Shown one piece after another: positions 6,094-15,584 of a stretch of 64,000 bases of DNA (positions are counted from its first letter, which is position 1; every line of letters begins with the position of its first letter). Source of the DNA: a virus; the IMG/VR virus record IMGVR_UViG_3300032116_000004, positions 124,001 to 188,000 of that record. One strand, given 5' to 3'. The notes under the pieces are model-generated. The model worked only from the letters and a program-made list of their open reading frames with translations. It had not been told where the DNA came from and ran no database searches. A program made the position numbers and the translations under genes.

Positions 6094-9000
6094 ATGGCCC
6101 AAGATATTATCAATATTGGCCCACAGCCCAATGACGGGCAGGGTGACAATTTACGCACAGCGTTTGACAAAACCAACGACAATTTCAATCAGATCTGGAC
6201 AGCCGGTCCTGTAGGATCCAATGTCCGTATCGCAGGCAACGTCATCTCCACGCTCCAGGTCAATCAAGATCTAGCCCTGAGCCCCAATGGTGTGGGCAAT
6301 GTGCGCCTCAACAACAACACCATTCCCGGCGCCAACAACACCTGGTTCCTGGGCTCTGCCACCATGCAGTGGCGCGGTTTGTATACGGCGTCGGTAGAAA
6401 CCGGCAACATAACCATCACTGGCACGCTCACAGTGCCCGGCGATGCTGTGATCCAGGGCAATCTCACTGTGGAAGGCGATACCATACAGATTGGCAACAT
6501 CGTCACTGACACCAAGACCATACAGTTGGCCAACACAGCGGCCAATGCCATCCAGGCCAATGGATCGGGCATCACTGTGGGTGCTTCGGACAACATAGCC
6601 ACGTTCCTTTACAATTCCACTTCCAACTCCTGGGTCACCAATCTACCGATCACCTACGCCAACGGTCAACCCATAGGCAAAACGCCTGGCGGCAGCAACA
6701 CCTACATACAGTTCAATGATGCCGGCAACTTTGGCGGCAACGCCAACTTTACCTACAATCGTGCCACAGGCAATTTTTATCTAGGTGGCGCCAATCTCCG
6801 AGCAGTCGCAGGCAACAGCCAACCCTACATCCTTCAGGTGCCCGGAATCGCGTTCCAAGGCGGATCAGCCATCATGGAATGGGACGCAGTAAATCAACAC
6901 GTGGATGTTTCCAACAGTTTTTCTATTTCTGGCACACTGCAATTATACGGCAACTATCCCGGCGATGGAGCGGTAATTACCACAAGCGGCGGGTCTGGGG
7001 TAGACATAACCATTGAACCCTCAGGCAATCTCTATCTCAACGCCGATGGCGGGGAAGTGATTGTTTCTGATCAAACCGCCAGTGTGGATACCAACACAGG
7101 AGCACTCAAAGTCTTGGGTGGCGTTGGAGTAAATGGCAACATCAATGTGGGCGGTAACATCACTGGTGCCAATATCACGGCCAACTATTTCGTTGGCAAT
7201 GGTAGCTTGCTCACCGGCGTGTCCAGTTATGCCAACGCCAATGTGGCAGCCTATGGCGAAGCAGGATGGGCTGGCAATATCATACCCTCGGCCAATGCCA
7301 CTTACAGCCTGGGCAACACCACCACAAGAAGATGGAAAGATATCAATCTTTCCGGTAACATCAACATCGGCGCTGCCAATATCAGCACAGTGCCTGGCAA
7401 TCTACAAACTGCTGTCCTGAGCGTGCCCGGTATCTCTTTCCTGGGTGGCAATGCCATCATGGAATGGGATCCTACCAACCAACACGTTGATATCAGCAAC
7501 AGTTTCAGCGTCAGTGGCACTTTGGCATTGTATGGTAACTATCCTGGCACCGGAGCACTGATCGCTACATCAGGCGGTTCTGGTGTAGACATCAAGATAG
7601 AACCCTCAGGCAACTTGTATCTCAACGCCGACGGTGGCGAAGTCATAGTATCGGATCAAACTGTCAGTGTGGATCCCAACACAGGAGCTCTCAAGGTCTT
7701 GGGTGGCGTTGGAGTAAATGGCAACATCAATGCGGGTGGCAACATCACCGGCAACTATTTCATTGGCAACGGCAGCCAACTCACAAACTTGCCTAGCACT
7801 GACTGGGCTAATATTGGTAATATCACTAATGCCAATGGACCACAAAATATAGCAATAGGAGAAAATGTTCACCAAACATTTACTTACACACCTGGATTTG
7901 GAACTGTGGCCATCGGATATAATGCAGGTCAAACCAACCAAGGTGGATTAACCGTGGCCGTTGGTTGGCAGGCTGGTCAATCCAATCAAAGTAATAATGC
8001 TATAGCAATTGGATATGCCGCAGGCCAAACTGGGCAAGAAGATGGTGCTGTGGCTATTGGTGCTTTTGCTGGTGCTCAACTCCAGGGTGCCGATGCCATA
8101 GCAATTGGTAAGTACGCTGGTTATAATGGAGTTGGTGTAGCACAACCTGATAACACCATCTTCCTAAATGCCACAGGCACAAATATGGGAGGCGTGCCCG
8201 CACAAACAAATAGTTTCTATGTAGCACCCATACGCAATGATGTGGCCAATGTGGCTGAGGTCATGTTCTACAACACTACCAGCAAGGAAATTACCTATGG
8301 CAATGTCATAAGTGTTGCTGGTAACATCACAGGCGGCAACGTCAACACTGGCAAGATCACACTCACCAACGGTGCAGTGATACGAGACACCGCAGGTGAT
8401 GCAGTGGCCATTGGACAACAAGCTGGTGAAACATCACAAGGCAACTATGCAGTGGCCATGGGCTTCCAAGCTGCCATAACCTCACAAGGCATTGGAGCAG
8501 TGGCCATTGGTCGAGAAGCCGGCAACGCACAAGGTGCCTACGCAGTGGCCATTGGTCAAGAAGCTGGGTTTGCCGGGCAGAGCAGTGGTGCAATAGCCAT
8601 AGGTTTAGAGGCTGGCAACAATAATCAAGGCGGCGATTCAGTGGCCATTGGTTACCGTGCCGGAGGGGAAGACCAAGACATCTATGCAGTGGCTATAGGT
8701 TATCAAGCTGGTAACAATACCCAAGGTGGTTCAGCAGTGGCCATTGGTGAAATGGCTGGTACCGACACACAAGGCGTCTCAGCAGTGGCCGTAGGTGACG
8801 GAGCTGGTCGAATCACACAAGGCGAATATGCGGTAGCCTTGGGCTACGGTGCTGGTGACACCAATCAAGGCAACAATTCAATCATCATCAATGCCACCGG
8901 TGGCATACTTAATCAAACCACTGCCAATACATTCACAGTGGCACCCATACGCAATGATGTGGCCAATGTGGCTGAAGTCGTGTTCTATAATACCACATCA

Positions 9001-9432
9001 AAAGAAATCACCTATGGTAATGCTATCAGTGTAACTGGTAACATCTCAGGTGGAAACATTATCACCGCAGGCAACATCACCGGCAACACAGCCGGCTTTG
9101 CCCTAGGTTATAGAGACATACCGCAGGTCGCATTCACAGCTAACGCAACCATTGCTACCACAGACGCTGGCAAGCACTTCTACTCCACCCAAAGCACCGA
9201 CTACATCCTCACAATAGCCAACAACGCCAGCCAAGGGTTTGCGACAGGTGCAGCCATCACAGTGATCAATCAAGGCACAGGCAATATCACAGTGGCCCAA
9301 GGATCTGGAGTAACTCTTTACCTGGCTGGTAATGCCACATCAGGCAACAGGACAGTGGCCACATTTGGTATGGCCACAATCATGAAGGTGGCCACAGACA
9401 CCTGGTTCATCAACGGCACCGGAGTCAGCTAA
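6094..9432 (+). CDS. Large tail fibre/adhesin with YadA-like head repeats
   Basis: 1112 residues, Gly/Asn/Ala-rich. Residues ~1-30 hold the NDGQGDNLRTAFDKTNDNF attachment module also found at 10203 and in altered form at 13363. Two long internal segments (about residues 240-370 and 430-565) are diverged duplicates. YadA-head-like repeats of about 16 residues (AVAIGxxAGxxxQG) fill residues ~585-695 and ~760-940, predicting a trimeric left-handed beta-roll. A VAPIRNDVANVAEV block follows each repeat run. The C-terminus resembles fibre tip domains. Likely the host-recognition fibre; late promoter at 6070. Confidence 0.8.
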   Translation: MAQDIINIGPQPNDGQGDNLRTAFDKTNDNFNQIWTAGPVGSNVRIAGNVISTLQVNQDLALSPNGVGNVRLNNNTIPGANNTWFLGSATMQWRGLYTASVETGNITITGTLTVPGDAVIQGNLTVEGDTIQIGNIVTDTKTIQLANTAANAIQANGSGITVGASDNIATFLYNSTSNSWVTNLPITYANGQPIGKTPGGSNTYIQFNDAGNFGGNANFTYNRATGNFYLGGANLRAVAGNSQPYILQVPGIAFQGGSAIMEWDAVNQHVDVSNSFSISGTLQLYGNYPGDGAVITTSGGSGVDITIEPSGNLYLNADGGEVIVSDQTASVDTNTGALKVLGGVGVNGNINVGGNITGANITANYFVGNGSLLTGVSSYANANVAAYGEAGWAGNIIPSANATYSLGNTTTRRWKDINLSGNINIGAANISTVPGNLQTAVLSVPGISFLGGNAIMEWDPTNQHVDISNSFSVSGTLALYGNYPGTGALIATSGGSGVDIKIEPSGNLYLNADGGEVIVSDQTVSVDPNTGALKVLGGVGVNGNINAGGNITGNYFIGNGSQLTNLPSTDWANIGNITNANGPQNIAIGENVHQTFTYTPGFGTVAIGYNAGQTNQGGLTVAVGWQAGQSNQSNNAIAIGYAAGQTGQEDGAVAIGAFAGAQLQGADAIAIGKYAGYNGVGVAQPDNTIFLNATGTNMGGVPAQTNSFYVAPIRNDVANVAEVMFYNTTSKEITYGNVISVAGNITGGNVNTGKITLTNGAVIRDTAGDAVAIGQQAGETSQGNYAVAMGFQAAITSQGIGAVAIGREAGNAQGAYAVAIGQEAGFAGQSSGAIAIGLEAGNNNQGGDSVAIGYRAGGEDQDIYAVAIGYQAGNNTQGGSAVAIGEMAGTDTQGVSAVAVGDGAGRITQGEYAVALGYGAGDTNQGNNSIIINATGGILNQTTANTFTVAPIRNDVANVAEVVFYNTTSKEITYGNAISVTGNISGGNIITAGNITGNTAGFALGYRDIPQVAFTANATIATTDAGKHFYSTQSTDYILTIANNASQGFATGAAITVINQGTGNITVAQGSGVTLYLAGNATSGNRTVATFGMATIMKVATDTWFINGTGVS

Positions 9433-10160
9433 TGAGCGGCATCATGCAGATGGTGGCCAACAATGTGCAACAGGCCGCGACTCCCGCTCCCAGCATTGTG
9501 ACCTTGAATCTGCAACTGTATTTGAACGCGGCTGATCCGGCCAGCTATCCAGGTTCAGGCACGACCTGGACTGACTTGAGCCCAAATGCTTATTCAACCA
9601 CCTTGATTGGTGCACCGGCTTTCAATTCAACCTACTTTAATTTTGATGGCACCACTGAGTATGTGGACACCAATCAAAGTCTATCTGCAGAAGAATTTTC
9701 AGTGGGTGCTTGGTTCCGATCATCAGCCGGCGGCATCAAGATGATACTTAGCAAAGAGGAAACAGGAGGGTGGCCTTGGAACTATCGCATCTGGCTCAAC
9801 GGCGGACAGATCATAGGTGACATCGCACAGAGCGGTGCATCAACTAGAAACATCAACAGCCCATTGACCAACTACAACAACAGCGCCTGGTATCTTGTCA
9901 TGTATACCCGTAGCACTGCAACTCAAACCTTGTATGTGAATGGCGCCCAGATCGCCACAGCCGCAGGATCATTTCCATCGGGCACTATTTCAAATGCTCA
10001 AGAACTCTGGGTAGGACGAAGCGCATTCACAGGTGGAAGCCCAACTGGCAGTTACCAGTATGTGGGCGATCTAGGACAGGTATTTGTCTATAATCGTGTT
10101 TTAGACTCTGCAGAAATCCTACAAAACTACAACGCTACAAAGGCTACTTACGGTTTGTAA
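9432..10160 (+). CDS. LamG/concanavalin A-like fibre protein
   Basis: 242 residues forming one LamG-type jelly-roll: NLQLYLNAADPASY, DLSPNAY, FNFDGTTEYV, FSVGAWFRSS, WYLVMYTRS, LYVNGAQIATA, and the closing GDLGQVFVYNRVLDSAEI are the usual strand blocks. Such domains bind glycans at the tail tip. It begins with a TAATG overlap on the large fibre, so the two are translationally coupled and probably assemble together. Confidence 0.75.
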   Translation: MSGIMQMVANNVQQAATPAPSIVTLNLQLYLNAADPASYPGSGTTWTDLSPNAYSTTLIGAPAFNSTYFNFDGTTEYVDTNQSLSAEEFSVGAWFRSSAGGIKMILSKEETGGWPWNYRIWLNGGQIIGDIAQSGASTRNINSPLTNYNNSAWYLVMYTRSTATQTLYVNGAQIATAAGSFPSGTISNAQELWVGRSAFTGGSPTGSYQYVGDLGQVFVYNRVLDSAEILQNYNATKATYGL

Positions 10161-10177
10161 ACGCCTCCAAAATAGCA

Positions 10178-10183
10178 TAAATA
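10178..10183 (+). promoter_or_regulatory. Late promoter motif before 10203
   Basis: CATAAATATC in the 42-base gap, followed by GCGAGG and the ATG at 10203. Late-type TAAATA core. Confidence 0.6.
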
Positions 10184-10202
10184 TCTCAAAGCGAGGTAAA
10201 AC

Positions 10203-10466
10203 ATGTCGATAGAAGTGATCAACGTAGGAACTGTGCCCAATGATGGAACTGGAGATGGCTTACGCACGGCTTACATCAAGTGTAACAACAATTTTGCGTT
10301 CCTGAACTCATTCACCAGCAACAATGCACCCACACTGAGCACGGGTTCAGTGGGCGATTCAGCAGGGCAAACAGCCTATGATGGCTCTTACTACTATGTG
10401 TGCTTCCAGGACTATGATGGTTCATCAGTGATCTGGGGCAGGATCTCGCTTGACACGAGTTGGTAA
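10203..10466 (+). CDS. Small fibre-attachment module protein
   Basis: 87 residues. The N-terminal half (VINVGTVPNDGTGDGLRTAY, then NNNFAFLN) is the same module that begins the 1112-residue fibre at 6094. The C-terminal half is a short aromatic beta segment (SYYYVCFQDYDGSSVIWGRI). It may be a trimming or adaptor subunit of the tail-fibre assembly. Late promoter motif just upstream; the gene at 10470 follows after 3 nt. Confidence 0.6.
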   Translation: MSIEVINVGTVPNDGTGDGLRTAYIKCNNNFAFLNSFTSNNAPTLSTGSVGDSAGQTAYDGSYYYVCFQDYDGSSVIWGRISLDTSW

Positions 10467-10469
10467 AAC

Positions 10470-13304
10470 ATGGCACAACCACAGTGGATAACTCCTGCTG
10501 GAGACCTAGGAACCATAGCCGAGGGCTTGTTTTTCCAAACGCCCGTTGAGGCAGTGGATCCCGACGGCGGCACGGTAAAATATAGGCTCATAGCCGGCAC
10601 CTTGCCCGGAGGCATCCAAGTCAAAGCCAACGGTGTGATCGAAGGTGTGCCCGCGGCCTTTGCATCTGTGCAGGGCGTGCCCATTGAAGTTTCTGAAAAC
10701 ATAACCAGTCGTTTCGCTGTGCGTGCCTATGTGGAAACACCCGGCGGCATAGTTCGACTCAATGACCGAACTTTTACCATCACTGTGACGGGACAGGATT
10801 TGCCACAGTTCATCACGCCGGCCGGATCCATTGGTCTGTTCTATGATGGCGACACAGTGGAATACCAGATCCTCTACGAAGACAGTGATCAAAACGATCT
10901 GGTCGTAGTCACACTGGAAGATGGTGATTTGCCTCCAGGTCTGCGCATATCAGCCACTGGCCTGATTGAAGGTTATATTGAACCTGTGGCTCCTCTGCCA
11001 GACACTGCCATCGCAGGGTATGATAGAACTGGCACTGCATTCGATCAATATCCTTTTGATTTTTCATCCCGATCGATCTCTACCAACTACCAGTTTACTC
11101 TCCAGATATCCGACGGTAAAGATCGCACACAAAGAACTTTTGAGATGTTTGTCGTGAGCCGTGACAGCCTCACAGCCGACACCACAGACTTCACAGCCGA
11201 CAACAATGAAATCACTGCCGACGTGCTGCCACAACGAGCACCATTGATCACTAACTATCCACCTGATGGATATATCGGACTGTATCGCCATTCCAACTTC
11301 TTTGCCTATCAGTTCCAGGCCATAGATCTCGACGGCGATCAATACCTTTTTGAGATAGCAGCCGGTGACTCTGCTGACCTGCCTCCTGGTCTGACCTTGG
11401 ATCAAACCACTGGTTGGTTGTATGGTTACATACCCGATCAAGGCGCCACGGAAAATGCATACAATTTTGTGGTATACGTCTACAAAAAAGACAATCCCAC
11501 ACTGATTTCCAATCCTTATCCTTACAGCATAGATACCATTGGTGACATAGAAACTGCTGTGACCTGGATCACGCCCACCAACATTGGCATCATCGACAAT
11601 GGTGGATTGAGTTTGTTCGCAGTAGAAGCTGTGACCAACAGCGATAGATCTCTGCAGTATCGACTCAAACCCGGTGCCGGCGCTGCCGAAAATTATGTTC
11701 CCGGAGTCTACAACAAACTGCCTCAAGGGTTGAATTTATTATCATCTGGACACATATCAGGCCGTGTGAGTTTCAATACCTTTGCTCTGGATGGTGGAAC
11801 CACTACATTCGATAACATGCGCACCACACGGCTGGTGCCCGCGCCTACAACATTTGATTCGGTGTTTAACTTCACAGTGGAAGTCTACAGTTCAGATGGA
11901 CTGATATCCACGTTCAAGAATTTTTATATCACTGTCAATCGTGAGTTCAACGAGCCCTATGAGAGCCTGTATATACAGGCCATGCCCAGCGAAGCCGACA
12001 GAGAACTCATTGACAGTCTGCTCCAGAACCAGGACATCATGGATCCAGATCTCATATTCCGCGATGATGATCCATGGTATGGTGTGAGCCGTAATGTCGT
12101 ATATCAGCATGCGTTTGGATTAAGAGCTGCCACGCTGGAGCAATATGTAGAGGCCTTGGACCTCAACCATTTCCGCAAACAGTTGACATTGGGCGAGATC
12201 AAGGTAGCACAGGCCCGATACAACAATACCGGAGCCGTGGCCTATGAAGTGGTCTACAGTGAGATCATAGATTCGGGCGTGAACGATGCGGGCGAAAGTC
12301 CACCACAATCAGTGCCCGTGGCTTTCCCGTTCCAGGATCCCTATGATCCTTCAGTGACCATCACTGACGTATATCCCAACAGCCTGATCGAGATGCGAGA
12401 CCAGGTCATTGATACCGTAGGACAGTATAGCCAGGTGTTGCCGTTGTGGATGACATCCAAGCAGGCCAACGGGCGTGTGTTGGGCTTTACCAAAGCCTTC
12501 ATCATAGCCTATACCAAGCCCGATCGAGGCAATCAATTGGCCTACAACATCCGCACACAGTGGGGTGAGCGATTGAACTTAGTGGATTTTGAAGTGGATC
12601 GTTTGATCCTGGATCGTTTGATGACTCGCAACTGGGTGGCCTTCGATGATTCTACCATAGATGGGGAATGGGAACCGAGCCCAAGTTCCACCACATTTGA
12701 TCGTTTTGACAGGCCCAGCAATCTCAACTTCATTGGGCGTGTGGACTATGCCACTGAACTCAGTTTTGCTGACGTCAACAACCAAACCTTGGCCTATATC
12801 GCCAGCTTGGGCGGCATAGATGGTGACATTGGTAGTGCGCTGAACAATCGCACCTTGGTGTTCAAGAAACAGTATGATTGGCCCGGTGGCGAAACCGATG
12901 ATGAAGCATTCACAGACTGGCCCAGCACCTACGATCAGTTGATCTATGACAGCACTCCATTGGACCCTAGTTCCATACTTCCCCAGCAACAACGGCTAGC
13001 CATATGGAAGATGACCGTGGTAGGGGGCAATTACATCTCCTTGAGCCTGGTCAAAGAAGCCAACATCTATGACTATGTGTTTATCACACGTGGTGCAACA
13101 TGGGCTAACACCGAACTGTATCTGCCCAATCAGATCGCACGGGTATGGAGCCTGATTCCTGAGCCAGCCACCCAAGAAACCACTTTCGATGATCGCAGTC
13201 TGCTGTTCAACGCACCCAGCGATCAGTGGAAATACACCGATGAATACAACCGTTATTTGCTGTTCCCCAAAGTCAATATCCTGGGGCCCGATCTACAAGA
13301 ATAG
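10470..13304 (+). CDS. Large virion protein with Ig/cadherin-like repeats
   Basis: 944 residues. At least three N-terminal copies of a putative Ig/cadherin-like (He_PIG-type) domain are visible, each ending in a variant of LPPGLxxxxxGxIxGY (for example near residues 45-60, 150-170 and 305-325) with EAVDPDGG-type strands between. The C-terminal ~400 residues are non-repetitive. This is an extracellular binding or structural scaffold of the tail or baseplate; no catalytic motif is seen. Lies inside the tail-fibre block. Confidence 0.65.
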   Translation: MAQPQWITPAGDLGTIAEGLFFQTPVEAVDPDGGTVKYRLIAGTLPGGIQVKANGVIEGVPAAFASVQGVPIEVSENITSRFAVRAYVETPGGIVRLNDRTFTITVTGQDLPQFITPAGSIGLFYDGDTVEYQILYEDSDQNDLVVVTLEDGDLPPGLRISATGLIEGYIEPVAPLPDTAIAGYDRTGTAFDQYPFDFSSRSISTNYQFTLQISDGKDRTQRTFEMFVVSRDSLTADTTDFTADNNEITADVLPQRAPLITNYPPDGYIGLYRHSNFFAYQFQAIDLDGDQYLFEIAAGDSADLPPGLTLDQTTGWLYGYIPDQGATENAYNFVVYVYKKDNPTLISNPYPYSIDTIGDIETAVTWITPTNIGIIDNGGLSLFAVEAVTNSDRSLQYRLKPGAGAAENYVPGVYNKLPQGLNLLSSGHISGRVSFNTFALDGGTTTFDNMRTTRLVPAPTTFDSVFNFTVEVYSSDGLISTFKNFYITVNREFNEPYESLYIQAMPSEADRELIDSLLQNQDIMDPDLIFRDDDPWYGVSRNVVYQHAFGLRAATLEQYVEALDLNHFRKQLTLGEIKVAQARYNNTGAVAYEVVYSEIIDSGVNDAGESPPQSVPVAFPFQDPYDPSVTITDVYPNSLIEMRDQVIDTVGQYSQVLPLWMTSKQANGRVLGFTKAFIIAYTKPDRGNQLAYNIRTQWGERLNLVDFEVDRLILDRLMTRNWVAFDDSTIDGEWEPSPSSTTFDRFDRPSNLNFIGRVDYATELSFADVNNQTLAYIASLGGIDGDIGSALNNRTLVFKKQYDWPGGETDDEAFTDWPSTYDQLIYDSTPLDPSSILPQQQRLAIWKMTVVGGNYISLSLVKEANIYDYVFITRGATWANTELYLPNQIARVWSLIPEPATQETTFDDRSLLFNAPSDQWKYTDEYNRYLLFPKVNILGPDLQE

Positions 13305-13332
13305 CGTTTTTCAATGACTGCGCCAATCCGGC

Positions 13333-13338
13333 TAAATA
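13333..13338 (+). promoter_or_regulatory. Late promoter motif before 13363
   Basis: GGCTAAATATATCC in the 58-base gap after the Ig-like protein, followed by AGGAATATAAAG and the ATG at 13363. Late-type TAAATA core. Confidence 0.65.
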
Positions 13339-13362
13339 TATCCATAAACTAGGAATATAAAG

Positions 13363-14256
13363 ATGGCATCAAACATCAACCCAAACAACATTGACACAGC
13401 GTATCCCATCGCTGGTCAGGACAACGATTCGCAGGGTTTCCGCGATAACTTTACCAACATCAAGACCAACTTTGAGTTCGCCGAACAAGAAATTGACGAC
13501 CTGCAGAGCAAGGTCCTGCTCAAAGCCGCGCTCACAGGCACCACCCTAGACAACAACATGGCTGGAGCGGCCCTGGTGGCACCTACCATGCGTGGCGTTC
13601 GTTACACACGCATCGCGCCCACGGCCACATCGGGCAACATCACTGTGGACTTCGCCGCCGGCAGTTATTATCGCATCAATCAAAACGGCAACATCAATCT
13701 AGCATTTACCAACATTCCCAGCGCAGGCAACTACGCAGAATGGACCGTGCAGTTGATCGTGGCCAATGCTGGCAATGCTGTGACACTACCTAGTTCAGTT
13801 TCCATCGGCAACACCAACATACAAGGCGCAGATGCCAACAACGTGGTCACTTTCAATCAAAGCGGCACCTATAGTCTGAAGTTTTCTACCAGCGACGGTG
13901 GTTCTTCGGTGGATGTAGAAGATCTAGATAGACCACGCAACCAATTCATGAATCCTTTGTTCCTGCAAGTGCCCGAATCATTCGCGGCCAACGGCAACGT
14001 GAGCCTGACCAATTCCACCACGGTGTTCACTTCCAACGCCAACAGGACGGGCAACCTCAATGCCGGCACCACGGGACAGATCAAGATCTTGGCCTATGGC
14101 AATGCCGCTGCCGGAAACACCCGAATCACCGTGGCCAATGCGGCCTGGGGCGGATCCAACATCGCTAACCTTTCTGCGGTGGGTTCGGCCTGCACCATGC
14201 AGTATGTGAACTCCAAATGGTTCGTGATCGGTAACAACGGCGTCACTTTCAGTTGA
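13363..14256 (+). CDS. Tail-fibre/virion structural protein
   Basis: 297 residues with a fibre-like N-terminus (AYPIAGQDNDSQGFRDNFTNIKTNFEFAEQEI), a variant of the NDG...LRTA...NNF module of 6094 and 10203, followed by a short coiled segment and a beta-rich Gly/Asn body. The C-terminal segment (NVSLTNSTTVFTSNANRTGNL onward) repeats the theme of fibre tip domains. Last gene of the fibre block before an early promoter. Confidence 0.65.
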   Translation: MASNINPNNIDTAYPIAGQDNDSQGFRDNFTNIKTNFEFAEQEIDDLQSKVLLKAALTGTTLDNNMAGAALVAPTMRGVRYTRIAPTATSGNITVDFAAGSYYRINQNGNINLAFTNIPSAGNYAEWTVQLIVANAGNAVTLPSSVSIGNTNIQGADANNVVTFNQSGTYSLKFSTSDGGSSVDVEDLDRPRNQFMNPLFLQVPESFAANGNVSLTNSTTVFTSNANRTGNLNAGTTGQIKILAYGNAAAGNTRITVANAAWGGSNIANLSAVGSACTMQYVNSKWFVIGNNGVTFS

Positions 14257-14267
14257 TCCAAACGTCA

Positions 14268-14296
14268 TTGACACACCCGCTCCTCTATGTTACACT
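14268..14296 (+). promoter_or_regulatory. Sigma70-like early promoter for mazG operon
   Basis: TTGACA (14268-14273), 17-bp spacer, TACACT (14291-14296). It starts the gene run 14318-18899 (MazG, DnaE-like, GroES-like, clamp loader), consistent with early expression. The -10 lies in the loop of the hairpin described at 14280. Confidence 0.75.
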
Positions 14297-14312
14297 AGCA
14301 TAGAGGAGTTTT
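14280..14312 (+). promoter_or_regulatory. Hairpin enclosing the -10 and covering the mazG ribosome site
   Basis: Perfect 10-bp inverted repeat CTCCTCTATG / CATAGAGGAG (14280-14289 and 14299-14308) with a 9-base loop, followed by TTTTC. The right arm contains the AGAGGAG ribosome site of mazG. Transcripts reading through from the late fibre genes would fold this hairpin and either terminate or hide the ribosome site, while transcripts starting at the promoter at 14268 begin near its right arm and leave the site open. Confidence 0.65.
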
Positions 14313-14317
14313 CATTT

Positions 14318-14758
14318 ATGCCCATAGATCTCAATCGTTACAGCGAATTCGTCCAAAAGGTCACCAGCGGTGCCAGCAATGACCTTACCACGTTCATGAA
14401 TACCCTGGATCGACTCGATGCCAATTATGAACTGTTTGATGGTGAGATGCGCCACGGACCCGACATCAATGTGCCATTGTTGCTGACCGCGGCCTTGGGC
14501 ATGGCGGCCGAGACCGGTGAGTTCTGCGAGATCCCCAAAAAGATCTTCTTCCAGAACAAAGCACTCAACGAAGAAGCAGTTTTCCATATGAAACGCGAAT
14601 TGGGCGACATCATGTGGTATTGGATCAATGCCTGTAGGGCACTGGATCTCGATCCCAATGAAGTCATCGCTGAGAATGTGCGCAAACTCCAGAGCCGATA
14701 TCCTGGAGGCACATTCGACCCTTATCACAGCGAGCATCGCCTGCCGGGAGATCTGTGA
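14318..14758 (+). CDS. mazG: MazG-like nucleotide pyrophosphohydrolase
   Basis: 146 residues. MazG-fold signatures are AAETGEFCEIPKK (metal-binding Glu helix) and MKRELGDIMWYWINACRALDLD (E..D helix), then NVRKLQSRYPGG, the common tail of all-alpha NTP pyrophosphatases. Hydrolyses (d)NTPs to NMP and PPi; phage versions are thought to alter nucleotide or alarmone pools. First gene of an early operon, with AGAGGAG upstream inside a hairpin. Confidence 0.85.
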   Translation: MPIDLNRYSEFVQKVTSGASNDLTTFMNTLDRLDANYELFDGEMRHGPDINVPLLLTAALGMAAETGEFCEIPKKIFFQNKALNEEAVFHMKRELGDIMWYWINACRALDLDPNEVIAENVRKLQSRYPGGTFDPYHSEHRLPGDL

Positions 14759-14994
14759 TGGAACATCCTTTGATCGGTGATCTCGGAGAACTCACCTTGG
14801 AACAACTGCACGAAAAGATCAATGAACTGCATCGCAAGTTGGGTGTGGCGGCGAGATCTGGCAATGGTTACCTGTGCGATCAACTGCGCATGGCCATAGA
14901 AAGTTATACCAACCGCGCTCGACAGATACAAGATAAACAATATCAAGAAGCACAGAAAAATTTCGACGACAAGATAAACATTTCCAACCACTGA
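14758..14994 (+). CDS. Conserved small helical phage protein
   Basis: 78 residues starting with ATG overlapping the mazG stop (TGATG). HPLIGDLGELTLEQLHEKINELHRKL is followed by a second amphipathic helix, so the protein is largely alpha-helical and may be coiled. The opening resembles a small protein conserved in marine T4-like phages (GDLxxLTxEELxxKIxEL), but no function is known to me. Stop overlaps the next start. Confidence 0.65.
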   Translation: MEHPLIGDLGELTLEQLHEKINELHRKLGVAARSGNGYLCDQLRMAIESYTNRARQIQDKQYQEAQKNFDDKINISNH

Positions 14995-15584
14995 TGAATG
15001 TCCGTATAGAATACCCTGCTGAGTTCCTGGCTGCCGCCCATTGGGAGGACTCAGTGCTGATGAATTGCTACACCGTGCGCTGTGAGATGATCACTGGCAC
15101 CAATGATGCGGTAGAGCAAAACGTGGCCCTGGAACGCTTGAAATGGATCCTGTTCCAGGCCATGCAGAATTCGGTGTTCATTGATGCCCGAGAAAAAGCC
15201 ACCATAAAACGCTTGGAAGCGGCAGGCCTGAGGACTGTGCCGTTGCCCGCACCTCCAGTTGACCAAGTGATAGGCATGATGTTATACTCTAAATTAGAAG
15301 CAGTGATGGAAGGTCGCATATCGGTCATGCAACTGTCTCTGAGTTCGGAATTGGGAGAAAATGTGATCTATTATCAAAACAACATGGAATCTCTAGGGCC
15401 ATTGGCCCAGCCCGGTTGGTGGCAGAATCCCGAACCTGTGTGCAGTGATGCTAGGCCCACTGCAGGCAAAGTGGTAGATATTGGTGCCAGCCAGACTTGG
15501 AAAAGCCTGGATCTGCACTGGACGCAAGATGACGACGATGTGAAATCCAACGTGGTAGCATTCCGCAAAGATGAAGACAAATAA
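14994..15584 (+). CDS. Conserved T4-like phage protein of unknown function
   Basis: 196 residues. Conserved-looking blocks are VEQNVALERLKWILFQAMQNSVFI, LPAPPVDQVIGMMLYSKLEAVMEGRI and SSELGENVIYYQNNMESLGPL, with an acidic C-terminus. No catalytic motif is recognised. Position between MazG and the DnaE-like protein, and overlap of its 3' end with the next gene, indicate an early replication or metabolism role. Confidence 0.7.
   Translation: MNVRIEYPAEFLAAAHWEDSVLMNCYTVRCEMITGTNDAVEQNVALERLKWILFQAMQNSVFIDAREKATIKRLEAAGLRTVPLPAPPVDQVIGMMLYSKLEAVMEGRISVMQLSLSSELGENVIYYQNNMESLGPLAQPGWWQNPEPVCSDARPTAGKVVDIGASQTWKSLDLHWTQDDDDVKSNVVAFRKDEDK

Noticed and set aside
7846-8910. CRISPR-like or tandem DNA repeats
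   Set aside because: The repeats are protein-level (AVAIG...AG) with diverged DNA and no conserved spacer-repeat lengths; they are fibre repeats.
11064-11726. 220-codon minus-strand frame inside the Ig-like protein
   Set aside because: Sits opposite a conserved-looking repetitive gene with no domain features of its own; shadow of codon bias.
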